NCBI GenBank assembly: GCA_963682025.1
Contig: OY821517.1
Coordinates: 111,737,625-111,801,624 of the forward strand
DNA: 64,000 nt
Source of the DNA: Cordilura impudica
Lineage: Eukaryota > Arthropoda > Insecta > Diptera > Scathophagidae
Direction: 5' to 3'
Each line of letters begins with the position of its first letter. Positions within the stretch are counted from its first letter, which is position 1. Shown one piece after another: positions 1-11,802 of the stretch. The translations under genes were made by a program, and so were the position numbers. The notes beneath the pieces were generated by a model that was not told where the DNA came from, did no database searches, and saw only the letters and a program-made list of their open reading frames with translations.

Positions 1-229
1 AATTTCATCCCGATCGGAAGACATCGGTTTCAAAACTTGGTGCACTTGACATGAAATCCCCCATATATAAAAATGAATCGTGGTTTGTTCGTCCGCTTAA
101 AACTTCAAAAATACAGGACCAAGAGGGACACTTTCTTCCGTGAGTTTGTTGGTAACTGTCAGGCGAAGGTTTAGGAAAAATAAAAGTACAAAAAGTCTCA
201 ACAGGTTGCGCTGTACGCGGTTAATCCAT

Positions 230-860
230 TTTAACATTATATATATTGAGTACTATGAGAAGGAGAGCATTGTAAATTTGTGTAAGGCCATCTATTATTA
301 ATATGAATAGTCATACCGAAAATGGTCGGTATCGGATAAGTGGACGTGGTACCTCCCATACAAAATTAATTTTTATTATCATATATCTTGAGTACTGTTG
401 TAGGGAGAGCTTTACAAATTTGTATGAGGACATCTATTATTGCTCTGAGTTGCTGTGAGTAGCCGTTGGAAATATGAGCGGTATCGGAAAAGTCGGCACC
501 TAAAAAACATATTAATTACTCAATATCAGACTCATGGGAGATCCTTGATACTTTATGTGATGTCACCTATTATTAGTATAAGTAGACCTGACGAAGATAT
601 GCTGGATCGGATCCCCTACAAAGTACTGATTAAATTTTATGTACATATACCGAGTATAACGATAAGGAGAGCTTTGCAAGTTTGTGTGAATTCACCTATT
701 ATTTCTGTGAATAGTCATAGCGAAAAAGGGCGGGATTGGACAAGTGGGCATGTCACCACCCGTATAAAATAAATTTTCAAAATAACAAATGTATCTTGAA
801 TAATGTAAAAGGGAAAGTGAAGATAATTTGATTGAGTTCATAGGTTATTAGTGTCAGTAG
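230..860 (+). repeat. Tandem ~145-bp repeats, Helitron-associated
   Basis: Four to five diverged units each contain, in order, a 'TTGAGTACT'-like word, 'GGAGAGC.TT..AAATTTGT', 'ATCTATTATT', a 'GTCGGTATCGGA'-like word, then 'GTGGTACCTCCCATACAAA' and 'TTTTTATTAT'. Units start near 236, 380, 515, 640 and 785. The same unit recurs at 26.52-26.77 kb and 50.46-50.95 kb. The open frame at 455-772 is a by-product of the repeat and is not a gene. Confidence 0.7.
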
Positions 861-1384
861 CCGTGCAGGAACTCATGCACGACAGTACAATGCACCAACT
901 ATTAGTGAAATATCAATTGTTATTGGTGAAAATTTGGAATCGCGTGATATAGTCATAAAACGCCGAACTAAAAATTCACTACAGCGAATAAGTGAGACAC
1001 ATCGGTCGTATGATGTTCTACAAGATCCGCTTATGTTCTACCGTGGAAAAGACGGATATCACTTCAATTACAATATAATAAATCCGTCCAATGGTTAGTG
1101 CAAAAAAACATTTTTGATTGTCACGTATATACATACTGTAAATTTTAAGGGGCCGAGACAAATAAGAAGGTAATTTCAATGAACTTTGACAATCAACTAC
1201 TGCTGTTGATATGTACGTTAAGGTTGAGGCAGAGCGACTCAATTACATTCGATTCAATCAGGTTAAGTTGAGATCTGAAGAATAAATTCACTTGCGATAT
1301 GCGGTTAATAGAGAAGCAGATATTACAAATGCTTTTATTCTCACAATTTTGCCATTGATATACATTGGAAGCCCGAGACATATG

Positions 1385-1835
1385 CACGTGTACACGCAGG
1401 ATGCGATGACTTACGTGCGAAATTATGGACGGCCGAATTTATTTGTGACGTTTTCTTGCAATCCATAATGGCCAGAGATTACGCAGTTATTGCATCGCGG
1501 TCAATCACTAAGCGATCTTTACGATATTACAGCACGAATGTTTAAACAGCAACAACGCGTATGCGGTACTGTTCGATGCTGAATGTATTCAGTTGAGTGG
1601 CAGAAAAGAGGTTTGCCACACGCGCACATTCTTCTTTGGATGGTGGACTACATCAAAACAAATTGATGACATCATTTCCGCAACAATTCCTGATCCTGAG
1701 ATAGAGCCAGAGTTGCACGAAATGGTGAAGACCAGTATACTCAACGGACCGTGCGGACAACACAATCACACTTCGGTTTTTATGTCCGACAATAAATGCA
1801 CAAAACGCTGTACACATGCTTTTATTTCGAAAAAT
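1385..1835 (+). pseudogene. Helitron Rep (HUH) domain fragment
   Basis: Read across stops, the plus strand gives FVTFSCNP followed by ITARMFKQQQRV and a GLPHAHILLW block. These match the Helitron-like N-terminal/Rep domain; the H-x-H of PHAHI is the metal-binding HUH motif of rolling-circle initiators. The open part at 1593-1838 continues with IISATIPDPEIEPELHEMVK and NGPCGQHN, also typical of Helitron Rep. In-frame stops occur near 1468, 1581 and 1665. The downstream catalytic tyrosine region is missing and the sequence jumps to helicase near 1985. It would nick donor DNA in a live element; this copy is dead. Confidence 0.75.
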
Positions 1836-1979
1836 TAAACTAAAACGATGGATATCCACTTTATCGGCCAGTTGACAATGGAAGAACATTCATAACTCCA
1901 TTGAAAGGAGTGAATATCGTGGTTTACAACACATTTAAAACACACATCAAAGCAATCATCTATGGTAAAAGTGTTGCAA

Positions 1980-2985
1980 AATTGTAAATTGATCATATGG
2001 GATGAGTGCACGATGGCGCACAAATGATCATTAGAAGCACTGGATCGAAAGTTGACAGATTTGCGTAACATTGATCTTAGATTTGATGGTATGATGATAT
2101 TGTTGGTAGAAGATTTCAAGTAAACACTTCCCATGATTCCGAAATCACAGCAGTAATCGTATTTGTGGCGATACGTGAAAGTTGTTCCATTGACTACGAA
2201 TATGCGAGTGTTCCTGCAATAATATAAAACCGCAGAAGCTTTCTCCAAAGGACTGCTGAGAAATGGGAATGGACAAATTCCGGTAGATACTTCCAGAAGT
2301 TTAATAACAATTCCACCGGCCATTTTGCAATTCATTTCAACGAAAAATTAACTCATCTCTCAAGTATATCCGAATATTGGCCAAATTTTCTTAACTTCGC
2401 TTGGTTGAGCGCGCGCGCAATTTTAGCAGCAAAAATGTTGATATTAATGACTTGAATTGGACGATGAAATTCCTGGAGAATTTCACTCACACAAATCGAT
2501 AGATCGCGTTGAAAATGAAGACGATGTCGTAAGTTATCCAGTGGAATTCCAAAACTCTTTGGATTTGCCTGGAATGCCGCCTCATCATTTGCGCCTTAAA
2601 GTTGGGTCTGTCATTCTTATGCTACGAAATCTTCATGCAATGGAAATCAACCGAGTGTGATGAAATTAATCAGAAATGTGATTGTGACAAGGAAGAATGT
2701 TTAATTCTGCGAATACCCTTGACTTAAACCGATTTGACATTCCAGTTCAAACGTGTTCAGTTCCCAGTGAAACTTGCATTTGTGATGACAATAAACAAGT
2801 CACAAGGACAGTCCCTGAAAGTGTGCAGCATAATTCTGGAAATATCATGCTTTTTACACGGCCAGCTTTATATTGCATGTTTCCGAGTAGGGTAACCATC
2901 CTCACTATTCATTTACGCTCCGGAGCAGAAAACAAAAAATATTGTGTATCGTGCAGCATTGAATTAATTACAATCATTGTTCCAT
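1980..2985 (+). pseudogene. PIF1-like helicase of Helitron, broken
   Basis: Reading near 1988 gives LIIWDECTMAHK, the Walker B (DE) region of PIF1-like Helitron helicases, then LEALDRKLTDLRNIDLRF. Further pieces in other frames include TNMRVFLQ (~2195), ARAILAAKN (~2410), an open part at 2457-2660 with SLDLPGMPPHHLRLKVGSV, and a C-terminal stretch with LAFVMTINKSQGQSLKV (~2775) and IYAPEQKTKNIVYRAALN (~2915). The order and spacing match the C-terminal half of the family. Stops and frame changes throughout show decay. In an active element it unwinds DNA during rolling-circle transposition. Confidence 0.8.
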
Positions 2986-3214
2986 TCTTTTTTTAATTAA
3001 TTCTTTTTTTATTCAAATTTCGCCAAATGTTGGGCGGACGAAGACCGAATAATTATAGGATGATGAATTCAACTGAATTCAAAAGGTGTTTTATTCAAAT
3101 TATATTATTGCGTCATCTATTAACAGTCGATAATTTTTAATTAAAAAAAAATATCGAAATTAATTCAATCAAAACATCTCTTTTGGACAAAACGAAGTTT
3201 GCCGGGTCAGCTAG

Positions 3215-3420
3215 TTTTATATATAAGTGAGATTCGAAATTAATTAATAATATAATTAATTAATTAATTATTAATTATTGTTTAATAAAGTTTTATTTAA
3301 AGGCAGATAAATTTAAATTAAGAATAAAAGTGTAAATTATTAAAGGATTTGATAAAAGTAAAGTTCACTGCGACTTACTAGCGAGCACACGACTTAATAC
3401 CGCGACGACTTCGAGTCAAC
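3215..3420. other. AT-rich spacer
   Basis: Mostly TTAATTAAT-type low-complexity sequence after the Helitron end. No gene or repeat family was recognised. Confidence 0.5.
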
Positions 3421-5190
3421 TGTCTATCAAAAAAACAGTGCTATCTCGAACACTGCTATATCGTTTGTATGACCAATCGCTATTACGTTTACACTCGGCC
3501 ATCCTGATTGTCATCTGACCCACATGACAACAAGTCTTCGTTGTCTGTCACGTATCTCCACAGCTTCGTATTATCATTGCTGGTCATGGTTTTGTGTGGG
3601 CCTACAGAATCTGCTGCTTTTTCGACATCATACCGTCCGTTGCGCTTAATATTGCTCACCCTATATGGGCCCAAATCCCACTGGCCAACTTCTTTCCGGC
3701 TACAAATTGGACCCGCTTTATTGCTACCAGATCATTCAGTTGGTAATCTATTTCTTCTTTGCGACGTTTGTTGTAAATTGCCGTGTACATGCCTTGCGCT
3801 TTTTGTATCCGCATCTTGGCATCTTTTCCGTTCTCGATTTTCTTCAAAAGCTGACACCCATTCTTCTTTCAATATGTCGTTATGATTTCATTTGGTTTCA
3901 TTGATTTCATGATTCCGAACGGTGTTCGTTTTGTCGAACTAGTAGTTCGCCTTCTTTTTTACCAATTTTCTTGTTGGCTATGATACAGTTTACGCAGTTC
4001 TTGATAAAATTCCTTACTTTAGACTTCAGATGCAGAATAAAATATGTTTGTTGGATGGAGTGTATCATTTTTTGAGCTACAAAGTAATCAACTTCATGCG
4101 CCTCACGGATGATTTCGGTTTCCATCGCTCTTGGTACTACTAGTAAATCGTTGCCAACTAGTTTTTTTGTATACAAGGTCGCCTTAAATTTTGTAATTTT
4201 TGTACGCCGTCATTTTTAATATCTCAGCTACTGCCATTGGGTGGTCACGTTGCTTCTGCAACTTTCTGACACGCGCTGTCATTTCGCAATTGATAATTAA
4301 AACTTCTCGCATGTAAAAGATCCATTGCGTTACTGCGCTTGGAACCTTTCTTTTTTGTTGTTGTTTGCTTAAAAGCTGAACAGTTTTTCGCCAAAGTGAA
4401 CTTAACGCCCTGTAAATAATGTCCGAATTTTTTCATCGCCAAAAATTCCGCATTCACCTCTAAGATATAACTATGCTGCTTCGTTTCCGCTGCAGAAGTC
4501 TTTTTGCTCCAAAAATGTACAGGGTGGAGACTATCGCCTACTTGCTGCAATAGTACAGCTCCAACGCCATACTGAGATGCGTCCGTGTGCAATTCAGTTT
4601 TTGCGTTATGGTTGTACTGTTGAAGTTCAGGTTCTTTACATAAGAGTAATTTTAATTGCTGCACAGCTTTCACCTGTTCTGCACTCATTGAAAATTCGAC
4701 ATCTTACTTCAACAGCTGCGCTAGCCGTCGAGCTATACATGCATAGCCATTGATAAATTTACGAAAGTAGCCAGTCAATCTGATATAAGATTGTACCGCT
4801 TTTAGGTTTTTAGTAATCGGGAACCTTTGCATCGCTTTTGTTTTTTCGACACCAGGTTTCACCGTTTTCTAAGTCCACAGTCGTGAAATATTTACCTCTT
4901 GCAGTTTTTCTAACACCTCGTCGATTAATGGCATAGGAAAATCATCTTTGTTTACCATCGAAATCAACACAAACACGGTTAGACCCAATCTTTCTTTTCA
5001 GCAACCATTACACGACTGGCGTAGTCAGACGTAGATTTGCGTATAATCTCTTTTTGCAGCCATTCTTGTATATGTTCTTCCACAGCCGCTTGTTGATTTA
5101 CTGGATATCTACTCGGTGATATTAACTATTTTAATATTCCTCCAGAAACAGGAAGTTCATCCCATGACTTTCGTGGTTTCAAATCAAAGA
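3400..5190 (-). pseudogene. Ty3/gypsy-type retrotransposon pol relic
   Basis: On the minus strand, from 5190 downwards, the pieces come in normal pol order. First is an RT start (ELPVSGGI, then EEHIQEWLQKEIIRKS and SDYASRVM). Next is RNase H at 4688-4245, with TELHTDASQYGVGAVLLQ and an HPVHFWSKKT block. Then comes an integrase zinc-binding segment at 4176-3907, where CVNC remains but the second His of the HHCC finger appears to be Tyr. Last is a C-terminal tail at 3847-3656. The integrase DDE core is absent, so the copy is deleted as well as riddled with stops. Sequence around 3380-3480 ('GAACACTGCTATATCG') may be LTR or 3' UTR. Clade not resolved. Confidence 0.75.
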
Positions 5191-6674
5191 GTTATTTGGT
5201 CTTCTGCAATATATTCGGAGCCAGTTGATGTATAGATAAGAAGGCTGTTATCATGTAAAACTTTATTAATGATTTGATGAAATATCTGACAATCGATGTT
5301 ATCTAAAATATGATGGTTTTTGAAATATGGTCTCTAGAAAAGCATTTGTTTTATAAAAGTCATTATTGATAAAACTGTTTTTATCAACTAATAAGAGAAC
5401 ATTAAAAACCTTTTTTTCTCACAACTTTTGAGAAAAATAGGTTTTATTTTTATGATTCCATATTGCAACCTTCACTAAATGGTCATATTGTTTTATGCTG
5501 TAAGATCCGTTATATATCTATATCTTTTCCATTGACGTCTTTAATAATTTGTTCTTCTAATAAAGTTTATAATTTCAGTTGGTAATTTTAAAAAATTCGT
5601 ACATGACTCATAGATATAAGGCATACGATATTCGATAGAACTTAAACTAGCATTGGAATATATATTAACCGTTTATTCTTTGTTTTCAATTTATTCCAAA
5701 TTCTTGTGCCTATTTGTACGAAATTTTTTTATTGACAAATTTTCTGCCATACTTAACATATGAACAATATGTTCGAATATGTTATCACATGACCAATAAT
5801 TTGAATAACTTTCTATCGTATCTAAGGATTATAGTCAAAATTTTATTAAAGGTATATCTCTTAAATTATTAAGTGAACATGAATAATTTTTTTTTTGTAT
5901 TATAGCATATCCTAGTTGCAGAGCCAAACGCAGGTCCTATCAGCTGTTCTCAATTTAAATGTACAATGGGTGGTCCTACTTTTCCGTTGAAGTCATCCAA
6001 TGACAGTTGAGTCAGGAACCACGTGATAAATTTGAAAAAAGAGATTACAATTTAGTTGTTGATAATTGAATATGATATCAGTGGTATTCAAAGGAGGATT
6101 AGCTGTTATTTCACAAAATTCTAATATAAATTATATTCCAGCTCCTCGAACATATTTATATCGAAAAATACAATCGAATGAATAAAAATGTTAACTAGTA
6201 AATACTATAAATGACAACGAAGCTTATAAACAATGTTACGAAGGAAATTCAAAGATCCATGGGCAAGATTTTTTTATTTTTTTTTTAATTTAAACTTATA
6301 AATGTTTAATCGTAAATGATTCTTCTCCGCCCATACGTTTTTTATAACTGAATATGAATAAAGACTGGTCATCTGGGTAGCATATCTCTAAATACATGTT
6401 GTTGTAAATGGGTTAAAAATTATTAAGAATTTAATTTCTGCTACGAAAATATATGTATGTAGTGTAAGGGAGGCAATCCAACATATTGACATTCAAATAC
6501 ATGGTTAACAGAAGCGTATAAGTTACATATATCGATAACACTCATCGACACATTTCTACTGCCTTAGGTATTTAAGAAAAGTAATGGGACGTTGCAATGG
6601 ATTGATAAAAACATTTACATTTCTATGAGAACTCTATAATTGAACATTTATGCGATATTAATTATCTATTCATA
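5191..6674. other. No recognised features
   Basis: AT-rich sequence with only short chance frames. There are several poly-T/poly-A runs, e.g. near 6270. No coding similarity, TIRs or tandem arrays were recognised. Confidence 0.4.
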
Positions 6675-6676
6675 TA

Positions 6677-7409
6677 TCTGTGGTTTTCTAGAATAACCGC
6701 GTATGTCATAAAATTAAAATATTCAGGGGAGCCAAAAAACGTTATATTGAAATTATGAGCTCGATAAAAAAATTTTAGAGCTTCTTATTTAATAGTCCTG
6801 TAGGTATGGGCAATAAAAACTTTATATAAAATTTTGAGTCAAAAACCTTCAGAGGAATAGATCCTAGAGAAGGCCAGAAAAAACAATATGTAAATAACAC
6901 TTAAAGTGTGTGCAGACAAAAACAACTTATGTCGACAAACGTCGTTTTCTTTGAAAAATAAAACTACCAATACAACCACCCATGTAGACATAAGTTGTTG
7001 TTGCTTGAAAAATGGATTTTTTTGTTCGTCAACAAAAAGTTAACGGAATGTAGGATGAGAATATAACAACGTATCAAGAATAATAGTGACAAAAAATAAC
7101 AGAAATAAACACACAAGTTTTTATAAGTGGTTATAAACTAAAAACTAATCCAAAATTAGTTTGCATTTTTTTTCACTAATAACAACGTATGTCGCTATGT
7201 GTCGTTTTCTAAGAAAATTATTTAGTGCTGCAAATTAATTCAATAAGCATTTAAGTTGCGTCGTTATTTAAAGAAAAAACTCAGAAATGATCAATATTTT
7301 TTTAAAAAAATTGAACACATGTAAAGAGCGTTAAAAATTAAAATATTTGGCTTCGTTAACTGAAAACTGACAAAAATTGATATACGCTATTATTCCAGAA
7401 AACCACAGA
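6677..7409. mobile_element. TIR element (MITE-like), 733 bp
   Basis: The left end TCTGTGGTTTTCTAGAATA (6677) and the right end, read in reverse complement, TCTGTGGTTTTCTGGAATA (7409) form imperfect terminal inverted repeats of about 33 bp. Both ends are flanked by TA (6675-6676 and 7410-7411), the Tc1/mariner-type target duplication. No transposase frame lies inside. An internal hairpin pairs CAACTTATGTCGACA (~6922) with TGTAGACATAAGTTG (~6982). Confidence 0.68.
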
Positions 7410-7587
7410 TATTGCTTTTTTATATCTGTGAACGTTTGAATAAATTTGTCAAATAATTTTTTTAATTTTTTTTCTAATTCTAATTTTTCTAATTTTTCTC
7501 AACTCTTTGATTATTTCGAAAAATAGACGACTGTGAGAAATTGAAGAGTTTAAATCTTAAAAAAAAATTTATCAAACTTTTTATAGC

Positions 7588-8110
7588 CTATACCACTCTA
7601 TGGTTTGTGCTAATATTTGTAACTACCAAAAATATTTGATATAGCCCCACTTTTATTTACCTATCTACTCCGAATAACACCTTGGTTCGCTTGTGTGATG
7701 TCCAGTAGTTCCGTCTGTCTCTCTCTCTCTCTATCTATTGATGTATCCACGATAACCTTGTAGTCAAAGAGGAAGTCGCAAATATGAATTTATTTAGATA
7801 AAATCTTATATATAATATTGTATCAGCAGTAATATGAACGATATGGAAACCATTGAAAATCGTTGCATAAAACAATATAGAACCCACATGAATAATCCCT
7901 AATTATCATAGGAATATCGGTCGAATATGAATTACTTACTAATTAACTGCCCATATAAACTTATTCTCGATCTTCACTGATATCCAATAAAACACAAAAA
8001 CTTTGCATATATTTTTCCGAATTAATTTTGTGTACTTTTTTGAGAAAAATAAGGGATTTTATCATATATGGTCCTAATCGGTATATTTAAAGTAGACTTC
8101 AGCAACATTT
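7588..8110 (+). mobile_element. Highly diverged HINE-like copy
   Basis: Begins with TATACCACTCTATGGTTTG, then AACTACCAAAAATATTTGA and a CT-rich microsatellite (CTCTCTCTCT) where other copies have GTCC/GTCT. Further words such as GTCGCAAATATGAAT follow in the right order. The 3' end with its palindrome is not preserved. Confidence 0.6.
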
Positions 8111-8433
8111 GGCATCAATTTTTCATCTCACAAAAAGCATACTTAAAACATATTGTTGTAAAAATTTGTAATAAAAGAAATAATAATGTATTTAAAAACT
8201 GTCCAGATTCGTTTTCATGAACTGACAAAGCAGTAAAAATATCTTGAAAATATTTTGTATTTACTGACAGGGCTTAAACTGTCAAACAATAAAAAGAAAA
8301 CGATCATCATTGGTTTTTTTTTTTTTTGTTAATATTAACGTTTTTATATAGTGATGTTTATAAACATCTATTGTAGCAACATGTTGTATTATTGTATGCT
8401 TATACATAGTTAATTTTAAGAAAAAAAGAATAA

Positions 8434-9615
8434 AGGAATGAATAAGGAATAAGGAATAAGGAATAAGGAATAAGGAATAAGGAATAAGGAATAAGGAATA
8501 AGGAATAAGGAATAAGGAATAAGGAATAAGGAATAAGGAATAAGGAATAAGGAATAAGGAATAAGGAATAAGGAATAAGGAATAAGGAATAAGGAATAAG
8601 GAATAAGGAATAAGGAATAAGGAATAAGGAATAAGGAATAAGGAATAAGGAATAAGGAATAAGGAATAAGGAATAAGGAATAAGGAATAAGGAATAAGGA
8701 ATAAGGAATAAGGAATAAGGAATAAGGAATAAGGAATAAGGAATAAGGAATAAGGAATAAGGAATAAGGAATAAGGAATAAGGAATAAGGAATAAGGAAT
8801 AAGGAATAAGGAATAAGGAATAAGGAATAAGGAATAAGGAATAAGGAATAAGGAATAAGGAATAAGGAATAAGGAATAAGGAATAAGGAATAAGGAATAA
8901 GGAATAAGGAATAAGGAATAAGGAATAAGGAATAAGGAATAAGGAATAAGGAATAAGGAATAAGGAATAAGGAATAAGGAATAAGGAATAAGGAATAAGG
9001 AATAAGGAATAAGGAATAAGGAATAAGGAATAAGGAATAAGGAATAAGGAATAAGGAATAAGGAATAAGGAATAAGGAATAAGGAATAAGGAATAAGGAA
9101 TAAGGAATAAGGAATAAGGAATAAGGAATAAGGAATAAGGAATAAGGAATAAGGAATAAGGAATAAGGAATAAGGAATAAGGAATAAGGAATAAGGAATA
9201 AGGAATAAGGAATAAGGAATAAGGAATAAGGAATAAGGAATAAGGAATAAGGAATAAGGAATAAGGAATAAGGAATAAGGAATAAGGAATAAGGAATAAG
9301 GAATAAGGAATAAGGAATAAGGAATAAGGAATAAGGAATAAGGAATAAGGAATAAGGAATAAGGAATAAGGAATAAGGAATAAGGAATAAGGAATAAGGA
9401 ATAAGGAATAAGGAATAAGGAATAAGGAATAAGGAATAAGGAATAAGGAATAAGGAATAAGGAATAAGGAATAAGGAATAAGGAATAAGGAATAAGGAAT
9501 AAGGAATAAGGAATAAGGAATAAGGAATAAGGAATAAGGAATAAGGAATAAGGAATTAGGAATAAGGAATAAGGAATAAGGAATAAGGAATATGGAATAA
9601 GGAATAAAGAATAAA
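8434..9615. repeat. 7-bp satellite (GGAATAA)n, ~168 units
   Basis: A nearly perfect array of the heptamer GGAATAA (TTATTCC on the other strand) runs ~1.18 kb. Variants are confined to the edges: GGAATGAATAA at the left, GGAATTA near 9557, GGAATAT near 9592 and AAGAATAAATG at the right. Three units make 21 bp, so every frame without a stop repeats a 7-residue peptide. The 457-residue minus-strand frame here (YSLFLIP repeated) is an artefact of this. Confidence 0.97.
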
Positions 9616-10559
9616 TGAAAAATACTATAAAACGAAAAATAAAAGTTGAAAACAATTAAGAGTAATAAATTCGGCTATAAAGAATCTTTGGTAGCATACA
9701 CCCGTGATGTAAACACATTGTGGACATTTACATGCACCAAAAAAAAACAAGAAACACAAAAATGTGTATGCTTCTTTTTTATGTATCTATAGATATATGA
9801 CCATGTTTAATTACATATAGACATTTTTCATTACTTTAAGTTCTTTTGATGTACTCTTAAAGAGGTAATTTTACATTTTCTTACGTCATTCCTCAACTTT
9901 TGCATCTAGGAGCTTCAAATTAAATACCAAATTAATGCAGGTTATGATAAATATTTTCAGAAGTGTGACTGACTCGACTTACTGCAGGCAGGAGTTTGTT
10001 TCAACAGACAAACTTACAGACTGACTGACTGATATTGCCAGATAGACTTCCCCTTTCAGAGGGGGATTGTTACGATTTTCTTTTTCTCTTACAGTTTTAT
10101 TTATTCAAATCATTTTGTAAATATAGTATCATATAAATTTGGTAGATTCCCTTTTTCCAGCATGGTAGAAATTTTAAAAATTCCCAGGTTGGGAACTTTG
10201 CTAAATGAGTATATACGAAAAACATATGTACGTCAGGGCATAAATAACGCAAAAACGGAAAAAATATATATATATAAAAAAATCAAACTCATTAATCTCA
10301 TTTTATTGCCTTATATGATAATAGTTTTTGTCTTACATTAACAAGTATGACCACTAGTATTCTTTACTGACTTTGAATTCAACTTTAAAATCATCACATA
10401 ATACAGAAGGGCTAGGCAAAAAACACAATTTCTTTTACTATCATTTATAATATCCAATTTCTGATTTTCTGGTTGAATATTCTAACCCCTTAAATCTCTG
10501 GTTTAATGGTGTTTTTGCTCTTTTAAGAATCTGCCAGAGCTGGGAAACTTTAACCCCCC
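9616..10559. other. No gene; candidate LTR start near 10069
   Basis: No coding similarity was recognised. At 10057-10075 the purine-rich AGAGGGGGAT is followed by TGTTACG. That resembles a retrotransposon polypurine tract plus the start of a 3' LTR, but no second LTR or pol sequence was seen nearby, so this is only a candidate. Confidence 0.3.
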
Positions 10560-10660
10560 CTCAAATGAAATTCAGATGTAAACTTTCAAAACACCGATAC
10601 ACATGCCTTCTTCTTTTGTCTCCTCTATCAAAATTTATAGGCCGGAACTTGTAATTTTGG
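10560..10660 (+). repeat. Dispersed ~100-bp repeat, copy 1
   Basis: TCAAATGAAATTCA, then a CACCGATACACATG word, TTTTGTCTCCTCTATCAAAA and TTTATAGGCCGGAACTTGTA recur in the same order at 15418-15515 with a few changes. Probably part of a larger interspersed element; class unknown. Confidence 0.6.
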
Positions 10661-10863
10661 AAAAAAAATTTGATTTTGTTGTACAGTTTAACTGAATTCA
10701 CTCCCAATATGGTTATGTAAACAGTTTGTAGTTCAAGAAAATAGTTTTAAGTAAAAATGAAAATTCTTGTAATTATTGTGATATATTTATAATTTGAACT
10801 TCTTCAATATTAATTTCAACCAAAAAACTATATTACTTGACACATAAGTAGCGTTATCTTCTA

Positions 10864-11800
10864 AAGGGTGACTTTTTAAGAGCTATAGGAAAGTTTTCCA
10901 AAAACAACACATAAAATTCAGAAAAATGCATGAAATCTTTATCTGAATCGATAGTACGGTCCATATAATTTAATGTTTGAAGATTATTTCATGCAAATGT
11001 TGACCGTGACTGCGCCTCAAATGGTCCATCCGCTTAGTCCAATTTTGGCATACTCTTTCCAACATTTCGCTCGGTATCTCACGAATAAATGCTTCAATGT
11101 TGTCTTCCAATGTGTCAGTTGAAGCGGGATTGTCTGTATAGACATGAGCTTTAACATAGCCCCACAAAAAATAGTCTAAAGGCGTTAAATCGCACGACCT
11201 AGGCGGCCAATTTACCGGTCCCGAACATAAAACAAAATGTTCACCGAACTCGCCTCTCAATAAGTCCATTGTTGCGCGTGCTGTGTGTGCATGTGGCACC
11301 GTCTTTTTGAATCCACATGTCATGCAAGTCAAGCTCTTGCATTTTGGGCAAAAAAAAGTTGGATATCATCTCTCGTTATTGAGTAACAGAGGCCCAATTG
11401 CTGCGAACGGCGACGAATCGATAATTGATGGTCATCATTAACACTGGCCGATACAGCTGCGATATTTTCTTCAGTTCGCACTCTACGTAAGCGTGTTGGT
11501 GGTTTAATGTCCAACAGTGTAAATTTGGTGCGAAATTTAGTCACAATAGCCCGAATAGCCGCTTCAGTGGGTCGATTAAACTGACCATAAAATGGAAGAA
11601 GCGCGCGATGAACTTTCTTAACAGAGCACGCATTTTGATAATAAAATCCAATAACTTGCAAGCGTTGTTCGTTTGTAAGACGACTCATGGTTAAATTATA
11701 GACCAAACTCAAGATGTTTGACAATGAAACAAAACACGAAACGTGCGTCAGCTGTTTAAACCAGTGTTGCCAAAAAGATAATAGCTAAAAAATCACCCTT
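10864..11800 (-). mobile_element. Mariner-like element, internally deleted, 937 bp
   Basis: Terminal inverted repeats AAGGGTGACTTTTTAAGAGC (10864) and, in reverse complement, AAGGGTGATTTTTTAGCTAT (11800). TA dinucleotides flank both ends (10862-10863 and 11801-11802), the expected Tc1/mariner target duplication. The transposase remnant lies on the minus strand inside. It is shorter than an intact mariner (about 1.3 kb), consistent with the missing middle of the protein. Confidence 0.85.
10970..11724 (-). pseudogene. Mariner-like transposase remnant (DUF4817-type HTH)
   Basis: The N-terminal open part (11724-11329) has MSRLTNEQRLQVIGFYYQN, a helix-turn-helix of the insect mariner-like family, up to RRRSQQLGLCYSITRDDIQ. 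The C-terminal part (11332-10970) has ATMDLLRGEFGEHF, PPRSCDLTPLDYFLWGYVKA and RVCQNWTKRMDHLRRSHGQH. LTPLDYF carries the third catalytic Asp of a DD34D-type mariner. The block holding the first catalytic Asp is deleted. The usual QDGA motif with the second Asp is disrupted (FKKTVPHAHTA). Two overlapping frames therefore stand for one dead gene. Confidence 0.85.
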
Positions 11801-11802
11801 TA

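Larger units (their letters stand above)
230..3214 (+). mobile_element. Decayed autonomous-type Helitron (approximate 5' edge)
   Basis: The segment combines tandem ~145-bp repeats (230-860), a Rep/HUH-like fragment, a PIF1-like helicase fragment and a terminal CTAG (3211-3214) preceded by GCCGGGTCAG and followed by T. Canonical Helitrons end in CTRR and insert between A and T, so the right edge is well supported. The left edge (5' TC) was not identified; bases 1-230 may also belong to it. Many stops and a deletion between Rep and helicase make it inactive. A second element with the same repeat type and a CTAG end lies at 50.4-51.6 kb. Confidence 0.72.

Noticed and set aside
1018..1889. Minus-strand frames opposite the Helitron Rep region
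   Set aside because: Antisense shadows of the plus-strand Rep remnant.
8282..9655. 457-residue minus-strand open frame with repeated YSLFLIP
   Set aside because: Created by the 7-bp satellite (three units = 21 bp = 7 codons). No start context, domain or codon bias.
10057..10075. Polypurine tract plus TGTTACG as a definite LTR
   Set aside because: No matching second LTR, primer-binding site or pol sequence nearby; kept only as a candidate.
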